28,123 bases of DNA from contig DALTWG010000017.1 in assembly GCA_029987245.1 (NCBI GenBank), positions 1 through 28,123 on the forward strand. Direction: 5' to 3'. The position numbers were made by a program, and so were the translations under genes. Below, piece by piece: positions 1 to 6,462 of this stretch. Source of the stretch: Methanocorpusculum sp. (GTDB lineage Archaea; Halobacteriota; Methanomicrobia; Methanomicrobiales; Methanocorpusculaceae). Position 1 is the stretch's first letter; each line of letters starts with the position of its first letter. The notes below the pieces were generated by a model. It was not told the DNA's origin, searched no databases, and was given only the letters and a program-made list of their open reading frames with translations.

Positions 1-1
1 A

Positions 2-154
2 TCATACCGGTTTTCCTTTGGCGATTCTGCGGCGCTTTACCTCGCGCATTGCTTTAATACCTTTTTCCGTGAAAGTTGGATTCGCCATATACTCTTCAAA
101 TTCCCTGGCGTCCTCGCCTTCAAGAAATAAACCGTAAGAAATTGGTGTTGCCAT
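2..154 (-). CDS. Small antitoxin-like protein (50 aa), paralogue of the one at 25865-26038
   Basis: This complete 50-codon gene starts with ATG at 154 and ends with TGA at 4-2. A strong ribosome binding site, GGAGG, lies at 161-165. The protein has a short N-terminal strand-like stretch, then the pattern F-x-E-Y-x2-N-P-TFTE-x-G and a basic tail (KRRRIAKGKPV). The same pattern occurs in the 57-aa protein at 25865-26038, which is immediately followed by a GNAT acetyltransferase. I therefore infer that this is the first gene of a second antitoxin/GNAT-like pair whose toxin lies beyond the left edge. The inference rests on paralogy, because the partner is not visible. It is not a canonical ribbon-helix-helix DUF1778 antitoxin by eye. 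The family is not one I can name with certainty. Confidence 0.7.
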   Translation of the reverse strand: MATPISYGLFLEGEDAREFEEYMANPTFTEKGIKAMREVKRRRIAKGKPV

Positions 155-160
155 GTTTTT

Positions 161-185
161 CCTCCAATGTTACTATTATATTTGT
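161..185 (-). promoter_or_regulatory. TATA-like box and Shine-Dalgarno of the left antitoxin-like gene
   Basis: On the minus strand an A/T box (AAATATAATA, about 184-175) lies 20-30 bases upstream of the ATG at 154. A GGAGG at 165-161 sits at normal spacing from the start. The inverted copy of the TTTACGAGCA repeat at 235-249 lies upstream of this box, where an activator or repressor could bind. That role is speculative. Confidence 0.45.
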
Positions 186-234
186 TCTGAATCTATATCC
201 CTTTTTCGCTGAATCAATTAAATTTCCACCCATC

Positions 235-333
235 GGCGTTGCTCGTAAATAGCATTTTGAGGTAGTTAAAAACGAGCAAAATCACTTTTGCGGACATATT
301 TACGAGCAGAAGGGTGTATTTACGAGCAACGCC
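235..333. repeat. Left cluster of TTTACGAGCA repeats
   Basis: Exact TTTACGAGCA copies start at 299 and 319, 20 bases apart. The 15-mer TTTACGAGCAACGCC at 319-333 is present in inverted form at 235-249. Degenerate copies lie near 270-278 (AACGAGCA) and 354-363 (TTATGAGCA). The 33 bases at 298-330 recur exactly at 890-922. The cluster sits between the left antitoxin-like gene and the orphan gene at 376-840. Confidence 0.8.
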
Positions 334-375
334 TACGAATTGGATGAAATTAATTTATGAGCAAAAAAGGTATTT

Positions 376-840
376 TTAGAACATGCCACGCACGTTCAGT
401 TTCGGGAATTTCTTGCAGGGCTTACGCGGGGCTGTGGTTTTATGTGCTTTAATTGTTTTTTGATTATTGTTCTTAACATAAACTTTCACATTTTCTACAA
501 CGCAGTCTGGATAGGGGAACATATAGAATGACCTATCACCATGTCTTTTTGAATAATAACCATGACCTAAATCTGTTAAATCTGGCGTGCTGTCTTTATT
601 ATTAAAAAAAAGGTGATGATGACATAGGTCGTCAATTACTTCATAAACAATATCTGTTTTGTCACATTCTCCAGTTCTACTATTCGTAAGGTTGCAAGAT
701 GATATCACAGTTCCAGAATATAAACTATGGACATAATTCCATACATAATCTTCAATTATTTTCTTGCCCTTTTCATCTAACGCTACTTTTGGTAAATCGA
801 GTTCGTGCGTGCTTTTCATGTAATCTTTTAATGATGCCAT
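376..840 (-). CDS. Orphan hypothetical protein (154 aa)
   Basis: The open frame begins with ATG at 840 and encodes 154 residues. I recognise no family. The protein is rich in Lys, Asn, Asp and His, has a His-His-His run near residue 75, several scattered Cys, no membrane segment, and a basic C-terminus (PRKPCKKFPKLNVRGMF). The DNA is clearly more A/T-rich than the argCJB or pyc genes. No good Shine-Dalgarno is visible. The gene is bracketed by an exact 33-base direct repeat at 298-330 and 890-922, which suggests a separately acquired or duplicated cassette. It could be a cargo or defence gene of that cassette, but nothing in the sequence shows a function. Confidence 0.55.
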   Translation of the reverse strand: MASLKDYMKSTHELDLPKVALDEKGKKIIEDYVWNYVHSLYSGTVISSCNLTNSRTGECDKTDIVYEVIDDLCHHHLFFNNKDSTPDLTDLGHGYYSKRHGDRSFYMFPYPDCVVENVKVYVKNNNQKTIKAHKTTAPRKPCKKFPKLNVRGMF

Positions 841-889
841 ATATACTCAAACACTTTTGTTACACTTAAACCTAATCCATACAATATGA

Positions 890-963
890 ATTTACGAGCA
901 GAAGGGTGTATTTACGAGCAACCGCATCTATTTACGAGCAGAAGTCATTTTACGAGCAACGCC
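890..963. repeat. Right cluster of TTTACGAGCA repeats, including a 33-base duplicate of 298-330
   Basis: Exact TTTACGAGCA copies start at 891, 911, 931 and 949, giving spacings of 20, 20 and 18 bases, roughly two helical turns. The alternating spacers are GAAGGGTGTA, ACCGCATCTA and GAAGTCAT. The 15-mer TTTACGAGCAACGCC at 949-963 matches 319-333. With the left cluster this frames the gene at 376-840. Arrays phased at about 20 bases are a common layout for cooperative protein binding, but the binding protein is unknown. Confidence 0.8.
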
Positions 964-1013
964 CCACCCATCCAAACACTCATAATCACAGAAAACAAAT
1001 AAATATACATCTC

Positions 1014-1343
1014 ATGTCAGAATACACCAGCATCAAAAATGATGTCCTCAATAAAATAAAAAATCATCTCCCCGAAATACAAAAAAAATTCGGCATAGCA
1101 GAACTTGCACTCTTTGGCTCGGTTTCCCGCGGAGAAGACACAAGTGATTCTGATATTGACCTTCTCTACCGGTTTGGTACAGAAAAAATTACCCTGAGAC
1201 AATTTACGGGACTGAAATATTATCTGGAAGAACTGTTAGGAAGAACTGTAGACCTTGTCGGTATGGACTGGATTGAACCCTCCATAGAACCCGGAATAAA
1301 ACACGACATGATTTCCTTTCCGGTGCAGACAACATCAGGATAG
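1014..1343 (+). CDS. Minimal nucleotidyltransferase (MNT / MntA-like) domain protein
   Basis: The ATG at 1014 is chosen because the protein then has the usual length of this family (109 aa). The upstream extension back to 906 encodes repeat-derived sequence. The hallmark is ALFGSVSRGE followed by SDSDIDLL, the GS-x10-DxD nucleotidyltransferase motif of the DNA polymerase beta superfamily. In HEPN/MNT toxin-antitoxin pairs this domain adds AMP to, and so neutralises, a HEPN RNase. No HEPN gene is adjacent: upstream lie the repeats and downstream, 6 bases away, a prepilin peptidase. It may be an orphan antitoxin or a stand-alone nucleotidyltransferase. The domain call is firm and the biological role is not. 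Confidence 0.85.
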   Translation: MSEYTSIKNDVLNKIKNHLPEIQKKFGIAELALFGSVSRGEDTSDSDIDLLYRFGTEKITLRQFTGLKYYLEELLGRTVDLVGMDWIEPSIEPGIKHDMISFPVQTTSG

Positions 1344-1349
1344 ATACCC

Positions 1350-2111
1350 ATGGACCTCCCTTTCATTCTCCTCACTATATCCGCCCTCGCAGTCCTCTTA
1401 ACTTTCCTCATCGCCTCGTATCAGGACCTGCGCTCACGTACCGTCTACACCCTCACCTGGTATCCTGCAGCAGTCGTTTGTGCAGTATGCATCATCTGGT
1501 TCTGGATACTGAAATTCACTCCCGCTGCCTTGCCAATTCTGATTCTATCCATCCTTATAGCAGTACTCATGGCAGCCTTTACCATCTTCGGCCTCTTTGG
1601 CAAAGCCGATGCAAAAGCCATGATACTTTTATCCATTGCCGTCCCTGTAACACCCTTTGCTGCATACGTTTTCCCCTCCCTTGCCGTTTCCTCCATCATA
1701 AACGCCGGACTCATTGTTCTGCTCATCTCCCTTGTCCTGCTGCTTCGCAACCTCATCGCAAAAAACAAAGCACCCTTCTGGCTCATGATATCGGGAATGC
1801 CTGTTTCGGGCGATAAAATCACAAAGCATTTCGGATTCATCGCGGAAAAAATCTCCCGGGATGCGAAAGGCTCCATCGCCCGCGAATACGTCAAAGTCAG
1901 CGACACCGTAACCGCACTTAAAAACGGACTCTCCATCCGTGCCCTGCGCGAAAAACCGGAAGAATATGCAAAAGAACTTGCACTTTATGCGGATGCCGGA
2001 AAAATCTGGATATCCTACGGCATTCCTTTTATGATACCCCTTACCATCGGCTACATCTTTGCCCTGTTCGGATTCTCAGTTGTTGACATAGTACTTTCGG
2101 CACTTCTTTAA
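1350..2111 (+). CDS. Archaeal prepilin / preflagellin peptidase (A24 family)
   Basis: This 253-aa protein is strongly hydrophobic, with about six membrane segments. The two aspartates of A24 aspartyl peptidases are visible: Asp26 in YQDLRSR and Asp87 in GKADAK (the GxxD motif). Such enzymes (FlaK/PibD/EppA type) cut the short positively charged signal peptide of archaeal type IV pilins or archaellins at the inner face of the membrane. A soluble loop of about 70 residues lies between the last two membrane segments (about 140-215). It starts 6 bases after the MNT gene stop and is probably cotranscribed with it. No pilin or archaellum gene lies in the window, so which substrate class it serves cannot be told. 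Confidence 0.85.
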   Translation: MDLPFILLTISALAVLLTFLIASYQDLRSRTVYTLTWYPAAVVCAVCIIWFWILKFTPAALPILILSILIAVLMAAFTIFGLFGKADAKAMILLSIAVPVTPFAAYVFPSLAVSSIINAGLIVLLISLVLLLRNLIAKNKAPFWLMISGMPVSGDKITKHFGFIAEKISRDAKGSIAREYVKVSDTVTALKNGLSIRALREKPEEYAKELALYADAGKIWISYGIPFMIPLTIGYIFALFGFSVVDIVLSALL

Positions 2112-2255
2112 TGCGCCGGACAAAATAGTGCGGCGATACTTTTATGAAATCAACAAAGTACCCCGCCCGAGCGAAAACACCGTTGCAATGCAGGAATACC
2201 TGAGCGTGAACACCGGCACAATCTTTTTTCTCAGGGCAGGTCACCAACCTGAAAC

Positions 2256-2264
2256 CATATATAA
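2256..2264 (+). promoter_or_regulatory. TATA box of riboflavin kinase gene
   Basis: The sequence CATATATAA lies about 27 bases upstream of the ATG at 2287. This spacing predicts a transcript that begins at or just before the start codon, so the mRNA should be leaderless. That supports the 2287 start over the longer frame from 2128. Confidence 0.6.
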
Positions 2265-2286
2265 TAACCAACCCAATAATGATACT

Positions 2287-2955
2287 ATGAATACCTTAGA
2301 CGGTGAAGACTCACTTTCTCTTCGCAAACTTGCAGTACTTGGCGCCTGTCTTGGTCCGGTAAAAATCTCCTCCCAGGCACTTGGCGAAATGCTTGGCACA
2401 TCCCAGCAGACCGCAGCACGGCGCATTCTTTCTCTGGAAAAAGAGGGTATGATAAGCCGGACCACCGAATCCTCCGGTCAGTACATTCTCATAACCAAGG
2501 AAGGCGAAGAACATCTCAGAAGAGAGTTCAGCGAATACTCCAAAATCTTTGAGCGCGGCAGTGAAAAATATGTCCTGACGGGAACTGTTGTCTCCGGCGT
2601 GGGCGAGGGGAGATACTATGTCTCCATCCCGCATTATCTGGATATATTTTCAAAACTTTGCGGATTCAAACCGTATCTGGGGACGTTAAACGTCCGCTTA
2701 AATCCCCAGAGCATGCAGATTAGGAATCGTATGGAGTCCATGGAATGGATAATCGTCCCCGGATTCAAAGATGAGAACCGCCAGTTCGGCGAGGCGCGTC
2801 TTCTGAAATGCAAAATCAGCGGTTATGACTGTGCAATTGTTGCACCGGGCAGAACCCATCACCCGCCGGAGATTACTGAAATTATCTGCGCCGAGCGGCT
2901 GCGCGACAAACTGCAGATAACCGACGGGGACATGGTGGAAATTATTGTTGAATAA
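2287..2955 (+). CDS. ribK: CTP-dependent riboflavin kinase with N-terminal winged HTH
   Basis: The 222-aa product fits archaeal RibK (DUF120), which phosphorylates riboflavin to FMN using CTP. Residues about 1-90 form a winged-helix domain (SSQALGEMLGTSQQTAARRI, then a wing). Residues about 95-222 form the kinase barrel with G-x-V-x-SGVGEG-x-YYVS, the GTLNVRL strand, RTHHPPEITEII, and LRDKLQITDGDMVEI near the end. The HTH suggests a possible second role as a regulator, as proposed for two-domain archaeal RibK proteins. The start at 2287 is preferred because of the TATA spacing and because the residues encoded from 2128 are outside the family. It is transcribed away from the prepilin peptidase, after a 175-base gap. 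Confidence 0.9.
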   Translation: MNTLDGEDSLSLRKLAVLGACLGPVKISSQALGEMLGTSQQTAARRILSLEKEGMISRTTESSGQYILITKEGEEHLRREFSEYSKIFERGSEKYVLTGTVVSGVGEGRYYVSIPHYLDIFSKLCGFKPYLGTLNVRLNPQSMQIRNRMESMEWIIVPGFKDENRQFGEARLLKCKISGYDCAIVAPGRTHHPPEITEIICAERLRDKLQITDGDMVEIIVE

Positions 2956-2975
2956 GTGAAAATGTGCGGCGGGGC

Positions 2976-3017
2976 AAAATGAATATTTGTGCCGGTTCCG
3001 GCACAAATATTCATTTT
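2976..3017. repeat. Perfect 20-bp palindrome containing one end of a 26-bp inverted repeat
   Basis: The arms 2976-2995 and 2998-3017 are perfectly complementary around a central TT. The outer arms are AAAATGAATA and its complement, and the core is GCCGGTTCCGGC-like. It lies between the convergent ribK and ATPase genes and could act as a bidirectional terminator. However, bases 2978-3003 also recur in inverted orientation at 4341-4366, at the other end of the ATPase gene, which a simple terminator would not explain. Confidence 0.85.
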
Positions 3018-3024
3018 GGTTTTC

Positions 3025-4320
3025 TTAGAAATCCAGACTGTCAGGATTGAGCAGGAAATCCAGAACGCCCATCGTTACGTAACCGTTTTCATCACGCCGC
3101 GGTTTCAAAGAACCGCTCACGATGATAATTTTCTTAAATGAATCCGGCGTTTTGCGATAGGAATGTGTTTCCTGTAGATATTTATCCCGGTCCGGAATAC
3201 TCCAGGCGGACTGAATATAATACCGCCTGCTTCCCTTGTTTGCAACAAAATCAATTTCAAGCTGCTTTCTTACCTCTTTTCCTGAAGAATCCGACTCTCT
3301 TACCGGAACAATTCCGGTATCAACTGAAAAACCCCGGTACCGCAGCTCATTGAAAATAATATTTTCCATCAGATACGGCGGCTCGCTTTGACGAAAATGC
3401 AGACATGCATTGCGCAGCCCCGTATCTTCAAAATACAGTTTGAACGGCGTGTTAATGTAACTGTTGCCTCTTACATCGTATTTCAGGGATTTTTTTACGA
3501 TAAACGCATCTTCCAGATGGGCGATATAATTGTTCACCGTATTGGCCGTGATTGAAGATTTCTTTTCCGAAGAAAATGTTGCAGAAAGGCGCCTTGGATT
3601 TGTCGGACAGGCAACCGATGATGCAAGAATCATGAGAAGTTCGGATAAATCACTGTCCGAATGCAGATTATGCCGCTGAACAATATCGCGCAAATACACG
3701 TTTTTCATCTGTGTTTCCAAAAACGCCGCTTTCTGCTCATCGGTTTTAAGCAAAACGGTCTGCGGCAGCCCGCCATAGACTAAATATTCATCAAAAGCCC
3801 GTCCCGGACTTGTTTCTGATACACTGAAAAATTCGGAAAAAACCAGCGGCAGCACATGTATTTCGTCACCGCGTCCGGCAAATTCGGTGATAATGTCAGA
3901 GGAAAGAAACCGTGAGTTGCTTCCCGTAACATAGACATCAAGATTATTTTTGCGCAGATAACTGATAAGGACCAGCTCAAAATTTTTCAGCCGCTGGACC
4001 TCATCGAGCAAAAGATAATACTGGTTTGCGTCAGTAATCTTTGATGCAATATATGCCATGAATTTTTTCGGACTGACGCCGGCGTTTGGGTCGCCAATAT
4101 CCTCTATTGATTCACCGATGCGTTCCAAATCATCAGCCGAATCAAAAGCAAATCTGATAATATGGTCCTCTGCGACGCCGGATGAAAGCAGATGCTGATA
4201 GAATAAATTGTTGAGCAGATACGATTTCCCGCATCGTCTGATTCCGGTGATTATCTTGATAAATCCGTTATGCTTGCGCAGAATAAGCTTTTTGAGATAT
4301 GCGTCCCTTGGTATTTCCAT
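3025..4320 (-). CDS. AAA-family ATPase with DUF4143 / PD-(D/E)XK-like C-terminus
   Basis: From the ATG at 4320 the protein has 431 residues. The P-loop is GIRRCGKS (26-33) and the Walker B motif is YYLLLDEVQR (Asp106-Glu107). A winged-helix region follows, then the DUF4143 part with FEDTGLRNACLHF, ENIIFNELRYRG, EIDFVA and YYIQSAW, which resembles a restriction-like nuclease fold. The family is widespread in archaea and anaerobic bacteria, and its function is unclear. Start choice is open. ATG at 4365 also fits, with a TTTTTATG box about 28 bases upstream, but it adds 15 residues encoded largely by the inverted repeat. ATG at 4335 is a third option. Family members usually begin near the 4320 start. 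Confidence 0.85.
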   Translation of the reverse strand: MEIPRDAYLKKLILRKHNGFIKIITGIRRCGKSYLLNNLFYQHLLSSGVAEDHIIRFAFDSADDLERIGESIEDIGDPNAGVSPKKFMAYIASKITDANQYYLLLDEVQRLKNFELVLISYLRKNNLDVYVTGSNSRFLSSDIITEFAGRGDEIHVLPLVFSEFFSVSETSPGRAFDEYLVYGGLPQTVLLKTDEQKAAFLETQMKNVYLRDIVQRHNLHSDSDLSELLMILASSVACPTNPRRLSATFSSEKKSSITANTVNNYIAHLEDAFIVKKSLKYDVRGNSYINTPFKLYFEDTGLRNACLHFRQSEPPYLMENIIFNELRYRGFSVDTGIVPVRESDSSGKEVRKQLEIDFVANKGSRRYYIQSAWSIPDRDKYLQETHSYRKTPDSFKKIIIVSGSLKPRRDENGYVTMGVLDFLLNPDSLDF

Positions 4321-4340
4321 AGTATCATAATGCATATTTC

Positions 4341-4366
4341 TGCCGGAACCGGCACAAATATTCATT
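4341..4366 (-). repeat. Inverted partner of the 2978-3003 repeat
   Basis: Read on the minus strand from 4366, 26 bases match the plus strand from 2978. Together they frame a 1389-bp unit holding only the AAA ATPase gene, like terminal inverted repeats. I found no obvious target-site duplication: the outer flanks are GGGGCAA on the left and ATGTATC on the right. Confidence 0.8.
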
Positions 4367-4423
4367 ATGTATCTATTGTCCGTACTACCATAAAAAGAGT
4401 TCTGTAAAAAATGAAAAAGAGAA

Positions 4424-5314
4424 TTATTCCGAATTCATCATAGATGCGGTAATCATTGTTCCGACACCGTCATCCGTGAATAATTCAAGAAGCAGATTGT
4501 GCTCTGCATTGCCGTTTAATACATGCGCCCCTTCCACACCGTGACGCACAGCGTTCACGCTTGCCTCAAGCTTTGGAATCATGCCGCCGGAGATTGTTCC
4601 ATCGGCCATTAACGCATCCACATTTTTGAGCGTTAAACGGTGGAAAATATTTTCCCGTGCTCTGTCCATTACGCCGTCGACATCGGTGAGAGAAATTAAC
4701 TTGTATGCCTTGAGCGCAACCGCAATTTCGCCGGCCATGGTGTCTGCATTGATGTTTAAGTAATTGCCTTTCTTGTCAAGTGCAAGAGGCGAGACCACCG
4801 GAATAAATCCGGCATCAAGAAGATTTTCGATAAGCTCCGGGTGAATCTCGCGGATATCGCCCACGTAACCGATATCTACTTCGACTTCCTTGTCGCCGAC
4901 CGTGACTTTTTTCAGCCCGGTCTTTTCAGCAATGACAAGACCGCCGTCGTTTCCGGAAACACCCACGCCTTTTGCACCGTTTTTGGCAATCATCGACACA
5001 ATCAGGGAACTGATTTTGCCGGCCAGGACCTCCTGGGCGATTTCAAGCGTGTCCTTGTCGGTAACACGCAATCCCCCGACAAAATTCGGCTCTTTGCCTT
5101 CCGCCTTCATTTTTGCGGTGATTTCCGGCCCTCCGCCGTGCACCAGCACAACACGCATCCCGACATAGTGCAAAAGCACCGCATCCTGGATAACCGTGTT
5201 CATAATGGTGTGGTCGGACATTGCATGACCGCCTAATTTGATTACAATCGTCTTTTTGTGGAACTTCCGGATGTACGGAAGAGCCTCCATTAAAACCTGC
5301 TGTCTGGAATTCAT
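4424..5314 (-). CDS. argB: Acetylglutamate kinase
   Basis: ArgB phosphorylates N-acetylglutamate with ATP, the second step of the acetylated arginine pathway, in the cytoplasm. The 296-aa length is typical. The amino-acid kinase fold is evident from IVIKLGGHAM near the N-terminus, VVLVHGGGPEI, VGVSGNDGGL, the NINADTMAGEIAVAL segment, LTDVDGVM, and ISGGMIPKLEA near the end. The start at 5314 is chosen because its ATG overlaps the argJ stop as ATGA; the longer frame from 5368 reads back into argJ. It is the last gene of argC-argJ-argB, so translation is probably coupled. The next minus-strand gene, the ATPase, begins after its own small intergenic region. Confidence 0.96.
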   Translation of the reverse strand: MNSRQQVLMEALPYIRKFHKKTIVIKLGGHAMSDHTIMNTVIQDAVLLHYVGMRVVLVHGGGPEITAKMKAEGKEPNFVGGLRVTDKDTLEIAQEVLAGKISSLIVSMIAKNGAKGVGVSGNDGGLVIAEKTGLKKVTVGDKEVEVDIGYVGDIREIHPELIENLLDAGFIPVVSPLALDKKGNYLNINADTMAGEIAVALKAYKLISLTDVDGVMDRARENIFHRLTLKNVDALMADGTISGGMIPKLEASVNAVRHGVEGAHVLNGNAEHNLLLELFTDDGVGTMITASMMNSE

Positions 5315-6462
5315 GTTGTATACTTCCCGTTGATTTCTACATACTGTTCGGTCAAATCGCAGCCCCATGCGGTCGCGGTTTTCTTTCCTGACTCAAGACT
5401 AAGCGTAAAGACAACTTTGTCGCCTTTCATCGCATCCTTTGCCCGTGCAAGGTCTGCAACAATCTCGCCGTTTTTGACCAAAGGCGTTTCGCTTTCGCCT
5501 TCGCCGATGGTAAGCGAAAGCTCCTCCACGGTGAACTCAATGCCTGAATATCCCGCGGCGCAGACAACTCTGCCCCAGTTCGGGTCCTCGCCGTAGACCG
5601 CCGCTTTGACCAGCGGCGACTTTACAACCGCCCGGGCGATTTTTTCCGCATCCGCTTCGCGTCTGCATCCGTTTACGGTTACCTCAAGCATTTTGGTTGC
5701 GCCTTCGCCGTCTCTTGCAATCTGTTTTGCAAGCGAAATGCAGACCGCCTCAAGTCCCTTGTAGAATTCCGCCGCCGGAATTTTTCCGGCTTCGCCGGTT
5801 GCGGTGCAAAACAGCGAATCATTCGTGCTTTCGTCCCCGTCGACAACAACTCGGTTGAGCGACCGCCTTACAGCGGCGCGCAGGTGTTCCTGCAAAAGAC
5901 CGGCTGGGACTTCCGCGTCGGTGTAGACAAAGGAAAGCATGGTGCCCATGTTTGGCGCAATCATGCCTGAGCCTTTGCAGATGCCGCCGACGGTGAAACC
6001 TTCGCCCTGATAGAGCGCGTGTTTTGGCACGGTGTCGGTGGTCATAATGGCTTTTGCTGCCGCGTCTTCTGCGGCGTTGGAGTGCGAAAGAAGCGGCGCG
6101 ACCTCGCCTGCCTGGCGGGTGATTAAATCCAGGTCAAGATAGCGGCCGATTACGCCGGTGCTTGCAACACCGCAGTTCATTTCATTGATGCCGAGCGCAT
6201 CTGCGCCGATTGCGGCCATTTTTGCCGCATCTTCGGTGCCGCGTTTGCCGGTATAGGCGTTTGCACAGCCTGAATTGACGATTACGCCTTCAAGCCGCCC
6301 GCGTTTCACGCGTTCGGCCATTAAGTTTACCACCGGGGCACGGACTTTGTTTTTCGTAAAGACGGCCGCACCGGTTCCCGATGCCTGAATTAAGGCAAGT
6401 CCGAACTTGCCTTCCTTGACGCCCCAGGCTTTGACGCCTTCTACAGCACAGATACTTTTCAT
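5311..6462 (-). CDS. argJ: Glutamate N-acetyltransferase / ornithine acetyltransferase
   Basis: ArgJ transfers the acetyl group from N-acetylornithine to glutamate, recycling the acetyl group in arginine synthesis. Bifunctional forms also use acetyl-CoA. The protein has 383 residues. The self-cleavage site that creates the alpha and beta chains is visible in KGSGMIAPNMGTML, with the nucleophile Thr174; most relatives have Ala where this one has Gly173. VNSGCANAYTG (about 62-72) and DGDESTNDS (about 208-216) are family motifs. The start at 6462 overlaps the argC stop as ATGA, and the stop overlaps argB in the same way. Presence of ArgJ implies the cyclic form of the pathway, so no separate ArgA or ArgE would be needed. 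Confidence 0.96.
   Translation of the reverse strand: MKSICAVEGVKAWGVKEGKFGLALIQASGTGAAVFTKNKVRAPVVNLMAERVKRGRLEGVIVNSGCANAYTGKRGTEDAAKMAAIGADALGINEMNCGVASTGVIGRYLDLDLITRQAGEVAPLLSHSNAAEDAAAKAIMTTDTVPKHALYQGEGFTVGGICKGSGMIAPNMGTMLSFVYTDAEVPAGLLQEHLRAAVRRSLNRVVVDGDESTNDSLFCTATGEAGKIPAAEFYKGLEAVCISLAKQIARDGEGATKMLEVTVNGCRREADAEKIARAVVKSPLVKAAVYGEDPNWGRVVCAAGYSGIEFTVEELSLTIGEGESETPLVKNGEIVADLARAKDAMKGDKVVFTLSLESGKKTATAWGCDLTEQYVEINGKYTT

Noticed and set aside
235..963. CRISPR array for the TTTACGAGCA repeats
   Set aside because: Repeats are only 10 bases, spacers are 8-10 bases and partly repeat themselves, and there are no cas genes.
906..1013. Upstream extension of the MNT gene
   Set aside because: It encodes translated repeat sequence. 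The ATG at 1014 gives the family length.
2128..2286. N-terminal extension of the riboflavin kinase
   Set aside because: The extra 53 residues match no family pattern and overlap the TATA box at 2256-2264. The ATG at 2287 fits RibK length and leaderless transcription.
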